NCBI GenBank assembly: GCA_940337035.1
Contig: CALNHX010002686.1
Location: forward strand, 62,001-126,000
Direction: 5' to 3'
Source: Agriotes lineatus
Taxonomy: Eukaryota; Arthropoda; Insecta; Coleoptera; Elateridae
DNA length: 64,000 bases
In this document: positions 54,288-64,000 of the stretch, piece by piece
Numbering within the stretch: the first letter of the stretch is position 1
Layout of the letters: each line of letters begins with the position of its first letter
The notes under the pieces: generated by a model
What the model saw: only the letters and a program-made list of their open reading frames with translations
Database searches by the model: none
Told to the model about the DNA's origin: nothing
Made by a program: the position numbers and the translations under genes

Positions 54288-55633
54288 ATGAAAGTAAATA
54301 CATTTGAAAATTTAAAAACTAAAAATATGGCAAACAAGAAGGAAAAGGTAAGTCATAAAAGATGGATGGAGTTAATGGAGAATAAGAGAGAGGAAAGAGA
54401 GAACATAAGAAAGAAGGAAAGTGAAAGTCATAAAAGATGGATGGAGTCAATGGAGAAAGAGATAGAGGAAAAACCGAACAAAAGAAAGAAGGAAAGCAAA
54501 AGTCATAAAAGATGGATGGACTCAATGAAGAAAGAGGAAGAGGAAAAACTTAAAAATGGCAGAAGGAAGACGAGGAAAAGGCAAACAGGTTAAAGCATGA
54601 AGCTAAGAAAAAGCAACAACATGAAATAGATGTACAAGGAAATAAGGTAAGAATACAGGTAGAGGAAACAAAAAGAGATGGACATTTGGAACGGTTTATG
54701 CAAACAATGATGGAAAATACGCAAAAAATGGAGAATAGGTTGACTAAAGATGCGGAGGAAAGAAAAACTCGATTACAATTTTTAATTCAAAAGAATGTTG
54801 AGAAGTTAAAACAAGAAAGTAAGAAAGATTTACACGATTTACAACAGTCAAATGAGAAAAATGCAACAGAGTTAAAGTAGGATTTACATGAAACAAAGAA
54901 AGAAGCAACATAGTTGAGAAGAGATTTACAACAGTTGATTGAGAAGACTGCAGAGAAAAATGCAGAAAAGTTGAGGAAGGATTTGCAACACTTAATTGAG
55001 GAAAAGGCAGAGGAAAGTAAGAAGAGTGCTGCAGATTTGAAAAAGGATTTACAGAATTTAGAGAAGAAGACAGAGGAAAGTAAGAAAGATTTACAACAGT
55101 CAATTGAAGGAAAGGCTGAGGAAAGAGAAAGAAGGTTGCAACAGTCAATCGAGGAAAAGGCAGAATAAAGTAAGAAAGATGCTGAGGAAAGGGAAAACCG
55201 GTTAAAGCAAAATGCTGAGGAAAGGGAAGGTAGGTTACAGGCAGCAATTAAGAACACTGCAGAGAAGTTGCAAGAACAAAAAGCACAAGCAGAAAAGATG
55301 GAAGAGACAATGAAGGAGTTAAAAGAGGAATTTTATAAAGTTAAATTTGAAAATAAACAACTAGAAGAGAATTTAACACAAACCATAGAAGAAAAGTTAG
55401 AGAAGAATAAGGAAGAGTTGGAAGGAAAATTAGAGGGGATGAAATTAACAATAGAAGAATGTATTAGAATACAGAAAGAGTGTGTGCAAAAAGAGAGGAA
55501 GATAAAAGAGTCCAAATTAGAAGTTATATTTAGAAAGAATACTTTGGAAAATGAATTATTTTTGGAAAAATCAAAACAAGATTTAAAAGAATCAATGCAG
55601 TCGGAGAAGCTGTTAGCGAGGAAGACGACATGA
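54288..55633 (+). pseudogene. Coiled-coil gag-like ORF, broken
   Basis: Starts MKVNTFENLKTKNMANK, with three 25-residue repeats based on SHKRWMESMEK. A frame change near 54590 leads into LKHEAKKKQQHE and hundreds of residues of Lys/Glu-rich heptads (EERKTRLQ, DLQQSIEEKAEE) that predict a long coiled coil. In-frame TAG/TAA codons occur at about 54880, 54912 and 55167. It ends at TGA 55631-55633. Position after a primer site suggests gag, but I see no zinc knuckle or major homology region, so this assignment is inference. It could be a host coiled-coil gene. Confidence 0.5.
54351..54575. repeat. Three 75-bp tandem repeats in the coiled-coil ORF
   Basis: AGTCATAAAAGATGGATGGA recurs at 54351, 54426 and 54501, exactly 75 bp apart, giving 25-residue protein repeats in one frame. 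Confidence 0.95.
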
Positions 55634-55917
55634 CGGAAAATAATAAACAGGTAAAACAGAATGTAGTAGTAATTAATGAAGAATTAAATGTAATAACAGA
55701 AGGTTGCATAATTAATGTCAATAAAAATAAGAAAAGGACAAAGAAGGAAACATGTAAACGATGGCTAAAGGAGGAAGCAAAGAAACTAAAACAAAGGCTG
55801 AGAAAAAAGGAAGTACCGAGGCTTGAAGTTGAATTGAGAAAATTACAACAAGCAGCTAAAGAAGCCAAGGATGGTAAAAAGACCACTGAAGATGATTTTA
55901 AAAGAATTTTAAGATAA
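55630..55917 (+). CDS. Second coiled-coil ORF overlapping by ATGA
   Basis: 95 codons starting MTENNKQVKQN; its ATG overlaps the TGA of the preceding ORF as ATGA. The sequence is Lys-rich with KEEAKKLKQRL and LEVELRKLQQAAKEAK. No family recognised. The overlap could reflect an old frameshift or a coupling arrangement between two retroelement proteins. Confidence 0.4.
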   Translation: MTENNKQVKQNVVVINEELNVITEGCIINVNKNKKRTKKETCKRWLKEEAKKLKQRLRKKEVPRLEVELRKLQQAAKEAKDGKKTTEDDFKRILR

Positions 55918-57098
55918 CAAAAACAAACTCGGAGTGTAAATATGTTAAATAGTAATTATTTTTTTTTATAATCAAGATCCTTGTTACCAGTTGGTGTAGG
56001 GTATTAATGTTACTGCATTATTATTCATGTTTGTTTGTTCATAATACAGTTAGATAACAAATTAAATTAATATGGAACATCACATATTTAACAATTTATA
56101 AAAGTCAACTTAAAATAATTGGAAATATTTTGTTTAATTAATAATAGTACAATAGTCTTAATAATGAAGAATGAAATAATATGAAATATATATGCGTTTT
56201 ACAGGCAAAAGGAATGAAAATAAATGAAAAGATTTGTTATCAGTAAATAAAAAGAAAATGTATACTACAAGCAGAATGTTGAATGTTAAAAGTGACAGAA
56301 AATATAAACGAGATGTTAGAATTTTGAATTGATTATTTTTCAATGTAAATTTTGTAATGAAAAATGAATAATAATTCAACAATAAGATGTAATTAAAACT
56401 TGGTTTCAGTACCTAAAGTGGGCTGCCAAGATAAAGAATTGTTGCTGAGCAAAAAAAGAGCCAGAGACGATTTAAAAATGGATTGAAGGTATAGTAAATA
56501 ATAATGAAATGATAATGAATTTAATAGATAGTTGTACTGAAAGTAGGTAATTGTTGAATGAAAAGGATAATTGGAGAAGAAGAATTTACATTTCGAAAGT
56601 ATGACATTAAGAATGAATAACAAGAGGTGTTAAAATGATTAATAAGGAAGCAGGTTAAGCAGAAGATAACATTCAGGAAATTTATATAAACGAATCTTAA
56701 GAATTCAACAGTAAAACGTATCTGATAGAATTATAAGGAATTCTTTAAAATAATATTAAAGATTGCAATTATGAATAATTAATAATAATCTTGATAGAAC
56801 ACTAGAATGGTAAAAGAATGTGATGGTTCATATGAAGTATAGCAGAATTTAAATGTTTGCAATTAGTAAATAGAGATTTGTGATTATTATAAAAGTTGTT
56901 GTTTGTTTAAAAGGTTAAATATTTTTATCTCCATAGTAATCTGAAATAATTAGATGGAAATGGATTTTAATTGTTATGAAGTTATATTCAAAGATATTAG
57001 GATGGGTTATGAACAGCTTTGTTATTAAGAGAAATTAAGAAGAGAAATTAAAAATAAATCTAGTTTATTTTAAATATTTTTCTGAATCGAGGAATTAT
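55918..57098. other. AT-rich DNA without recognised genes
   Basis: Long A-rich stretches on the plus strand with many short frames. Probably the decayed interior of the LTR element. Confidence 0.35.
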
Positions 57099-57134
57099 AT
57101 TTTTTATTTTTTTTTATTTAATAGTTTTTGGGCA

Positions 57135-57975
57135 TCAGCTGCTTTGGCTATTAGCCCATACGGTGAAATATGTACTTTTTAAAATTAGTTCATAAAGTCC
57201 ATTTTGCTGTAGAAAACTTAGTAAGGAATTGCTATCTAGGTTTTTAAGATCCGGATTTCCACGGAATTGAGCTCTCTTACATTCTAGCAATATGTGGTTC
57301 ACTGTTAAAGGTAGGTACGTTACATTCATCACAAGTTGGCTGGTCTTCTCCCGACAATAAATGTTTTTTTGGTCAATCGCGTGTGACCTGTACGAATTCT
57401 TGTCAACACAACTTGCTGTTTTCTATTCAAATTAGTGGGATATGAAAAGTTGCCTATTACTGGCAAGAAATTTTTTAGGTATGTGTTATAATTTCTCCAG
57501 TTATTTTGAAACCTCTCTTGTACTCTAGTGGTGACTTGATGTTTCACATCCTTAATGTTGTACAGGTTTTCTGACGCCTCACATATTCCCTCTGCGGCTT
57601 CTTTAGCAGCAGAATCTGCCTTTTCATTGCCTACTATTCCAGCATGGCTAGGTACCCATATGAAACTTAACTTTTTGTGAGCGCGAAGAAGAAATCCATA
57701 TAAAGATTTTATATTTACTATCACTGAATCTAATGTGAATCGGTTTCCAATTGCTTCCAGCACAGATAATGAATCTGTACAAATTATGAAGGAGGCGTGA
57801 TCTGATGCTAAACATATTTGCAGGGCCGTCCGTATGGCAAATGATTCGCAAGAAAATATACTGATGTCGAGTGATAGTGAGATTTTGGTAGTTTCGTTAT
57901 TATATACTACTGCATATCCCGTTCCCTTATCAGATTTAGAACCATTGTTAAGACTCCAAATTTTCGTTAAAAACA
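57135..57975 (-). pseudogene. I element: RNase H domain and zinc motif
   Basis: RNase H residues: the first site reads LNNGSKSD where YTDGSKSD is expected, so the catalytic Asp is replaced by Asn. Then SCESFAIRTAL (Glu), IICTDSLSV (Asp), and FIWVPSHAGIVGNEKADSAA with His and the last Asp. After KKTFI a frameshift near 57330 leads to PLTVNHILLECKRAQF, the H/C part of the terminal zinc motif. The domain is therefore probably inactive. Confidence 0.8.
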
Positions 57976-57981
57976 TATCTA

Positions 57982-58531
57982 CACTTCTCCAATAAATTAA
58001 CGCACCACCAAAAGTAGCCAAAAGTTTAAAGTTAATTTTTGTCGAAACCACTTGTCCGATTTGGATGATTTTTTTTTAATGACAAGTTGCCTCTTTCAGA
58101 AAGTTAGTGTACTACTCTATTCCATTTTTCTTTACATTTGGTTTCTTTTTTGTTGTTGTTAAATTTAGTTCTGCATAAAAACATGTTATGCTATAAAATT
58201 GTGTTTCTCTTGCAGTAGTTTAGATAAAAGAGTAAATCAAAAAACAAAATGTTATAAAAAGACAAGGCTAGAGTTAGCTTTGAATTATAACTTGATATTG
58301 TAACTGTTGAATCCCACAGGGTGTTATAAATTTTATGGAAAAAACACGTTATAATTGTTACACCCTGTATTTATACAAAAATAAGTTTCTATTCGAATAG
58401 AACTAACTTTCTGAAAAAGACAACTTGTCATTCAAAAAAAAAATCGTCCAAATCGGATAAGTGGTTTCGACAAAAATTAACTTTAAACTTTTGGCCACTT
58501 TTTGGTGGTGCGTTAATTTATTGGAGAAGTG
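57982..58531. mobile_element. 550-bp foldback MITE in the I element
   Basis: Ends CACTTCTCCAATAAATTAAC and its inverse lie next to TAs (57980-57981 and 58532-58533). Inverted arms are about 140 bp and include AAACCACTTGTCCGATTTGG. It lies at the start of the RNase H region. Confidence 0.9.
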
Positions 58532-59005
58532 TATATTTCCCCATTCTACTCCCGTGTATCGCAGCAAACTTTAAGCCTTTGGGCACATTCCCCTATTCGT
58601 CTGACTGCGTGATGTACTTGCAGGCCAGGTACCGACATCTGTCGCATAAAGTGCATTAAATAAGGCATTTGCTTCAACACAGAAGCGAACGCTGTAACCC
58701 GTTATCGCAGTACAGAAACCCCGCCAAGTGACTTAACAAATCGCTTGCAGATGGAGTTTGCGTTCAGTCTTTAATTCAAAAGGCTCTAGACCGTTGGTAT
58801 CAGATTTCGGCGCCTGACAGGCAAGCTTCATGCACGGGGAAATCCCGCCCTTTGTTGCACTCTAAATTTTGGGTAATGCAATTCAGCACCTCAAACAATA
58901 GATTCTTTATGCACCTGAGTGAGATGCCCAACGATGGAAAGTTTTACGCATGATGCAATGATCGAAATAACGTTGCGTCAAGAGCGTCTCCTGAGAGAGT
59001 CCGAA
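58532..59005 (-). pseudogene. I element: degenerate RT thumb to RNase H linker
   Basis: The region lies where the RT thumb and connection should be. Only scattered coding-like text is seen and no clear motif, so it has mutated heavily or includes an unrecognised insertion (GC-richer text at 58560-58900). Confidence 0.4.
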
Positions 59006-60147
59006 TTACGCTGTCAAACCCCAGCTAGTGTGAGCCAAATTTTTAATGACATTGAGTGTTCTCTTGCAAGAGGAGACCAGGTAATCTATATGAGCCTTCC
59101 ATGTAAGCTTTTTATCAAACAATACTCCTAAATACTTGAAAGAATTTACATTCTCTATTTCAGTTCCGTGTAAGTTAAATATAGGAACATTAACACAAGT
59201 GGACCTTTTTCTACAAAAGTGTATAGCTTTGGTTTTAGCTATCGATATCGAAAGATTTCGTTCTGATAAAGCTTGTGAGAGTTCTGTCAAACCGTTTTGA
59301 AGTGTGGCTTGAATACCATTATTCCTGATGCTTGCTTTGAATAATACGATATCATCTGCGTATGCACAGTAAATTACCGATTTACTAATCGTCAACAATG
59401 AGGAGTTTATTGCTATTAAGAACAATGTGGCACTTAGCGGTGATCCTTGTGGTGTTCCATGTTTAAGGATAAATGAATCAGATATAACGGGTGTTCATAA
59501 ACAGTCGTCATCCCAGTTACTCTGAAAAACAAAATGTTATATCTTTGATTAATTCGTGCAACACAATGAAACGTCATTAAGTACTGTCATAGGGCATTTT
59601 TTCTCAATTTTAATAGACATACGTTTCTGAAGTCAAAACCTACTGGGATGACGACTGTTTATGAACACCCGTTAGTATCATTTACTTTGAGATTTATTAT
59701 ACGACCATCTAAAAAACGTTTTATAAATAGCGGCAGATTTCCCCTTATCCCTCAGTCGTAGAGCTGGCAAAGTATGTCCTCATGTCGTACAGTATTAAAT
59801 GCATTTTTTATGTCAACAAAAATGGCAGAGGCATGCAAGTTGTAAAGAAAACAGTTATTAATCGCATTTTTCAAAAATACTATGGCATCGGTAGTCGAGT
59901 GACCTTTTCTAAAACCGAATTGGTAGCTCGCCAGTAACTCTTGTTCTAAAATCCAGTTCAGTCTGAAATTGAGCATTCTTTCTAGTAATTTGGCAATGCA
60001 GCTTGTGAGCGACACCGGTCTATAGTATGATGGTTCAGACGGATTCTGTACTTTGGGGATTGGAATTATTATACACTTTTTCCAGGACTTAGGAAAAATT
60101 TCGCCCTTCCATACCGCGTTAAATAATTCTAATAAACTATGTTTCAC
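59006..60147 (-). pseudogene. I element: reverse transcriptase
   Basis: From 60147: FPKSWKKCIIIPIPK, SYYRPVSLTSCIAKLLERM, YQFGFRKGHST and FVDIKNAFNTVRHEDI (motif A Asp). After the MITE at 59487-59672 it continues HGTPQGSPLSATLF and YCAYADDIVLFKA (catalytic YADD near 59355), then FKYLGVLFDKKLTW. Motifs are in order with few lesions: a stop near 59750 and the MITE. RT would copy element RNA at a nicked target. Confidence 0.85.
59487..59672. mobile_element. 186-bp MITE with 31-bp inverted ends in the RT
   Basis: ACGGGTGTTCATAAACAGTC and its inverse at the right end, with TA on both sides (59485-59486 and 59673-59674). Removing the element and one TA restores an open RT frame (NDT-I-SDSF), so its insertion is recent. 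Confidence 0.92.
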
Positions 60148-60909
60148 TTCTTGAGTTAAGTTTTTGATGAAAGCAACTGGAATATAATCAGGACCTGGAG
60201 CATTACTTTTAGATTTCGCTATTGCGTATTCTAGTTCTTCTAGAGTAAACGGCGAGTTGTAGGAATAACTATCTCCAGTGGTAAAAATGTTATTATGTTC
60301 AGTAAGATTTTCATCATTTTCCTCATTGCACGATTTTACAAAATTTTTTGCTAATGCGTTTCCGATATTTTTCGAATTCGTTATTATTGTATCATCTGTA
60401 GAAAGAGATGTAATGGAATTTATTGGCGCATTTCCTCTTATTCGTCTAACCTTATCTCAGACTTCTTTAAGGGTCGCATTCGTATTTAAGGACGATACAT
60501 AGTTTTGCCACGATTTCCTTTTGGCAGTTAATATTGCTTTGCGACTTACTGCTCTCGCCCTTTTAAATTTAATTAAGTTTTCCTGAGTTGGATAACATTT
60601 AAATTTCTGTAATGCTCTTTTCTTTTCTTTTATTGAAGATTTTATTTCGTCAGACCACCATGGAACTGGAGGTTTGTTTAAAATTCCTCTTGAACGTTTC
60701 GAAATACATTTGCTGCCAGGATCGTGAATTATAACAGTAAATTCGTTCATAGAGAGATGGTGAGTATTTTCGAACGCCGCTATTAATGCATCCTGGAAAT
60801 AACTCCAATCAGCCTTCTTAAGCAACCATTTTTCAGGTAAGTATATTTGGTTATTATATTGAAAATTCTTGAACTGTAACGTGATAGGAAAATGGTCACT
60901 GTGGTGCAT
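60148..60909 (-). pseudogene. I element: endonuclease-RT linker
   Basis: Starts HHSDHFPITLQF (end of the endonuclease), then YLPEKWLLKKADW, VPWWSDEIKSSIKEKKRALQ and RAVSRKAILTAKRKSW, the usual linker of I/R1 elements. A stop occurs near 60457 and the frame resumes toward the RT. Confidence 0.75.
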
Positions 60910-61157
60910 CGACAGACCAAATTATACATGATAAAAGAGAAGATGAACAGATTGAAAGATCAATTGCAGAAAAAGGGTCAAATCTGGAGGAAAAATGAGT
61001 CGGCGTTCCAGTATTTAGTATACCTATATCATCGTTTTCCAGAAGTTTTTCAATAATATGACCCGCTTGGTCTGTTATTAAGGAACCCCATAAATTACTG
61101 TGGGCATTAAAGTCACCTAAAAGGAGAAATGGAGTTGGGAGTTGTTTTATTATGTTT
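60890..61157 (-). pseudogene. I element: endonuclease, C-terminal half
   Basis: Reads LPTPFLLLGDFNAHSNLWGS (catalytic Asp/Asn), ILNTGTPTH and DLSICSSSL. A one-base shift near 60905 precedes the SDHFPI motif. Continues from 61546-61841 across a foldback insertion. Confidence 0.75.
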
Positions 61158-61545
61158 ATCTACTCCAGTCGGATAAGTAACTCATTACGTCACTCATTTG
61201 ACACTATTTCAGTTAGGTAATGAAGCTCGTTACACCACTCAGTTATGTAATGGTTTCATTACGCAACTGAGTTGTGTAATGACTTCATTACCTAACTGAA
61301 ATAGTGTCAAATGAATGACATAATGACATTTGCCTACTAAAATATTTTTGAAAATGACAGATCTGACATTTCTCTTAATGCACTTTTCTCAATTTTAGGC
61401 AGTCGTAGATAAAATTTTGTACAATACATGTGTGATAATGCATCATTAATATACTTGTGTGCTTACATAACTCGTGCTACGCACTCGTTTGTAACTTACA
61501 CACACGTATATTAATGATGCTGGTATCCCACTTGTATAGTAAATA
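61158..61545. mobile_element. Two-part foldback insertion in the endonuclease
   Basis: 61170-61325 is a palindrome around CATTACGCAACTGAG/AGTTATGTAATGG with outer CACTATTTCAGTTAGGTAA arms. 61436-61524 is a second palindrome, GCATCATTAATATAC with its inverse. TSD not resolved. Both lie between two parts of the endonuclease frame. Confidence 0.7.
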
Positions 61546-61841
61546 ACTATTATAAGATCGTGTAAGGTCCAGTTTAAGGTGGGTAAGTATATGGAAAATA
61601 TGGTTACTTGAATAGAATATGTAACCTTAACAGCTACAGTTTGTAGGTTAGAATTTATGTCTAGTTTTGAAGCAGAACATTCATTTTTAATAAGAATCGC
61701 TACACCACCATGAGCTCTTGCACCATCTTGAGCATCTTTCCTAAATATTTTATAGTTTGTAAATGTGACGTTTTTAGATTTGAGAAATCTTGATTCTTGG
61801 ATACATAGACATATCGGTGAGTATTGGTTAATTAGCATATA
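61546..61841 (-). pseudogene. I element: endonuclease, middle part
   Basis: Reads LINQYSPICLCIQESRF (catalytic Glu of the QE motif), FTNYKIFRKDAQDGARA, HGGVAILIKN and IFSIYLPTLNW. Joined by frame to 63240-63172 when the MITE and one TA are removed. Confidence 0.75.
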
Positions 61842-62079
61842 CCGATGGGGCCACAATTATATATAACAGCAATGAGATAACATGAACAAGAAGATAACAC
61901 GTATTGCTTGAGTAAGAAAGAGATAAACATAGTAGCAAATATACGAGTAGGCTTTCAGCTGATTTTAATTATGACAGATGTCAACCAAACATGCCTACTA
62001 AAATAACTTTTTCGTATGGTCATCTCTTTCTTACTCAAGCAATCTATTTTCTTGTTCATGTTATCTCATTGCTGTTATA

Positions 62080-63149
62080 CAGAGAGATTTTTCTTACTAC
62101 GAACACGGCAGACGATATGTCGAATTTACAAATGCCGAGAATTTAACTTTGACAGTTCCCGTATTTTGTCATTAGATAATATCTGCTGTCATTTCTATCT
62201 TAAAATCGATAACTATGAAGCAACGGATCAGTGTAAATTGTAAAATGGTATTATCAGGGTCCAACGGTCCGGGAAATTCAAAATTCTTTCACAACATTTG
62301 AAAATAGGCGTTCTTTATCGTTATCAACGTTACATGGAGTTATTTCAAATTTTGGAAACTTTGGATGTGTTTCTCCCCAAAAGCACGAAAGCCCTAATGT
62401 TCCCAATGAAGACAAGTATTTAAAAGAGGTTTGTATTACCGCTAATGACTATCCAGACTATTTATTTAAATAAATTGCGGAACTAGTAGATTTAGCTGCG
62501 ATATTCTTCTCGTTGGCCATTTCAGAAGTATGGAATTTTGTGAAACTGTGACAGATATGCCTAAAACTTCCTCTGAAAAGTCGTTTTCACTACAACTAAC
62601 GATTTGAAGAACTGCGTTTAAAAATTAAAAGGGTTGTTCAGAGTACTAGCACTAATACGTTTCTATGATCGCTTAGGATATTGTTTAGCGCAAGAAGGCA
62701 GGCTCTTTGAACAAGAGTTAATTTAAACTTCTTGAATTTTGTTGTTTGAAATAAAAATAGTTTTATTTTTGTTTGCATCTTTTTTTTACTGAGTTAGTTT
62801 GTTCGGAAGAAATTATTTCTTTCTTCAGAATGCGTTTTACTTTAAGAACTACCTTCTTTTACTGTACTGTTAATCTCTAAAAATCCTGCTTTTCAACTCT
62901 GAATTTATCACCTGAATTAATCACGGAATAACAGTACCTCATACATTCTATCTGTGATATAATAATTAATTTAAAAAAAATTACACTAGGCGTCTGCGTT
63001 GAACAATTACTTAAACAATCAACGCAGACGACCCGTGGATTAATATCAGAATACCTTTAAGACCGACTGTCCATCGGTCTTGGCGTATTTTTAGGCAATC
63101 GTAAATTCGCCTTGATTTACTCGTGTTCGCAGTTCATGAATTTTCACTG
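62080..63149. mobile_element. 1070-bp unrecognised element inside the MITE
   Basis: CAGAGAGA...TCACTG tips next to TA (62078-62079 and 63150-63151), with CGAACACG/CGTGTTCG also inverted near the ends. A decayed frame near 62340-62460 (SPQKHESPNVPNEDKYLKEV) has no family I recognise. A strong stem-loop lies at 62991-63030. Confidence 0.7.
62991..63030. repeat. 12-bp perfect stem-loop
   Basis: CGTCTGCGTTGA pairs with TCAACGCAGACG around a 16-nt loop. It lies near the right end of the 1070-bp element and is CpG-containing in AT-rich DNA. Confidence 0.85.
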
Positions 63150-63171
63150 TATATAATTGTGGCCCCATTGG

Positions 63172-64000
63172 TATATCTCTGGTAATTTACTAAAGAAACC
63201 ATTGCAGTTCCATTGCAAAACATTGAGATACGCATGTGTTTCGGTGCATAATATCGGCATTTCATTGCTAGTCGATGAAGCAATGTTCGACCCCTTAGGC
63301 CAACCTTTCTTTTTCTTCTTATTAATTTCTGAAAGTACCATTTGGTCTATAGATTCCAAACTAGATTCTACGGATGCTAGCGTTTTTACAGAGTTTACCG
63401 AAGTAGTTTGTGGAGATGCTTCTCGTTTTCTCTTTTCAATCAGTTCGCTTATTTCCATTTGATTTGACAAACTATTTGAATATCCTGATGTGTGTGGAGA
63501 TGATATTCTTTGCGTAGTTTCTCGTGTAGAGCCTATGCCTATATCTCTCTCCACTGTGTCAGTTACCTCATTCCTTAATGGAGAACAGATTGCTTCAATA
63601 GTTCGATCACCTGTCGATGTGTTAGCACATGAGCATTGAGAATTCGAAATAAGCAACGACTGTTGGTCTTTGAGTATTTTAATAATACCTGAAGCTAAAA
63701 CCTGAAGAAGTTGATTAGCAAATTCTTTAGATGCTAGTAATTGCGTCGCATTTTCTGTTGCGCTTGCATATGATTTATTTGGCAAAACGGTTGAAGGACC
63801 AACTCTTCGTTTTGCTTCTATATATGATACTTTATCAATTACCTTTATTTTCTGAATTGCCAGTTCTTGTTGATAAACCGGACATGTTGGCGATCGAGCG
63901 GAATGGTTTCCTTCGCAATTTATACATTGTAGGGGTTCAGTGCATGGTTCGCCCTCGTGTAATGCCCTACCACAGACACAAATTTGTAGATTTTGACATT
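63172..64000 (-). pseudogene. I element: ORF1 (zinc-knuckle gag-like) running into ORF2 start
   Basis: From the right edge: CVCGRALHEGEPC, CINCEGNHSARSPTC (CCHC zinc knuckles), VYQQELAIQKIK, then a Ser-rich tail with KKKKKGWPKGS, the usual end of I-type ORF1. Instead of stopping, the frame continues through MPILCTETHAYLNVLQWNCN, where LQWNCNG is the endonuclease start. ORF1 and ORF2 are thus in one frame here. ORF1 binds element RNA. Its N-terminus is outside the window. Confidence 0.8.

Larger units (their letters stand above)
53953..57098 (+). mobile_element. LTR retrotransposon fragment (5' LTR end, primer site, gag-like region)
   Basis: After the primer site there is a 320-nt leader, then the coiled-coil ORF region (54288-55917), then AT-rich DNA without protease, RT or integrase. 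The I element begins at 57099, so the missing part may have been deleted or lie beyond the window. Confidence 0.55.
61842..63171. mobile_element. GGCCACAATTATATA-type MITE, split by another element
   Basis: Ends CCGATGGGGCCACAATTATA and TATAATTGTGGCCCCATTGG with TA at each side (61840-61841 and 63172-63173). The MITE itself is about 260 bp and belongs to the family at 5941-6184. Its right part is interrupted by 62080-63149. Confidence 0.85.
57099..64000 (-). mobile_element. I-clade non-LTR retrotransposon with nested insertions
   Basis: Minus strand from beyond the right edge to the T-rich run at 57099-57122, which is its A-rich tail. Order: ORF1 with zinc knuckles (64000-63240), endonuclease (63240-60890), linker (60909-60457), RT (60147-58900) and RNase H (57960-57135). 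Insertions: foldback MITE 61842-63171 (itself holding 62080-63149), foldback 61158-61545, MITE 59487-59672 and foldback MITE 57982-58531. The RNase H after the RT separates it from Jockey. Confidence 0.85.

Noticed and set aside
54319..55247. Phe/Ser/Leu-rich minus-strand frames over the coiled-coil ORF
   Set aside because: They arise from the complement of Lys/Glu-rich codons (AAG/GAG read as CTT/CTC); low-complexity shadows.
53953..57098. A complete LTR retrotransposon or retrovirus-like element
   Set aside because: No protease, RT, integrase, envelope or 3' LTR is visible in the stretch; only the primer site and a gag-like ORF support an LTR element.

Overview
The window is a repeat-dominated piece of an insect nuclear genome. 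The support is one spliced CYP9-like cytochrome P450, non-LTR retrotransposons of the Jockey, I and RTE groups, THAP/P-like, hAT, MULE and mariner-type transposons, spliceosomal introns and AT-rich spacers. A beetle is my best guess, from the CYP9-type P450 and the transposon mix; this is inference. Only two genes look intact from end to end: the P450 (38654-40680, minus, six exons, 530 aa) and a FLYWCH/MULE transposase (30559-34526, minus, three exons, 484 aa). Two tRNA-Leu(UAA)-like genes also fold well. Almost everything else is a broken transposon.

Layout. 232-3690: 5'-truncated Jockey element, with a mariner tail at 3798-4050. 4507-17042: a giant inverted repeat with arms of about 5.3 kb around a 70-bp loop. 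Each arm carries a tRNA-Leu(UAA)-like gene followed 98 bp later by the same unrecognised ORF of about 255 codons, then AT-rich blocks, a 244-bp MITE and CGCGG-rich ends. Three later insertions distinguish the arms: a 673-bp MITE in the left arm, and in the right arm a hAT with 8-bp target duplication and a 1.1-kb foldback. 17-22.5 kb: unassigned DNA with an A/C-skewed block and several MITEs. 22.5-29.1 kb: decayed P-like (THAP) transposase behind a tandem array, split by an I-type RNase H fragment. 29.3-36 kb: a four-level nest (ZBED-type hAT, then a MULE with arrayed GC-rich terminal repeats, then a foldback in the MULE intron, then a second foldback inside the first).

36-45.5 kb: P450 gene, MITE copies and two RTE-type fragments. 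45.5-47.5 kb: a foldback element that holds a nearly identical 411-bp copy of P450 exon/intron sequence. 47.8-49.5 kb: PHD-finger exons split by a P-like element with 8-bp target duplication. 49.9-51.2 kb: another foldback; 51.4-51.8 kb: a DDE_4-type transposase tail. 53.95-57.1 kb: an LTR retrotransposon fragment with a tRNA-Lys-type primer site and a coiled-coil gag-like ORF. 57.1-64 kb: a nearly complete I-type element on the minus strand, carrying at least four foldback/MITE insertions and one further nested element.

The most unusual signals are (1) the giant palindrome with tRNA genes and a shared apparent -1 frameshift, (2) P450 fragment capture by a foldback element, (3) small hammerhead-ribozyme-like motifs with a palindromic ACGU stem III, and (4) the MULE with arrayed terminal repeats and the four-deep nest. 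All family names come from motif recognition by eye; no search was run.
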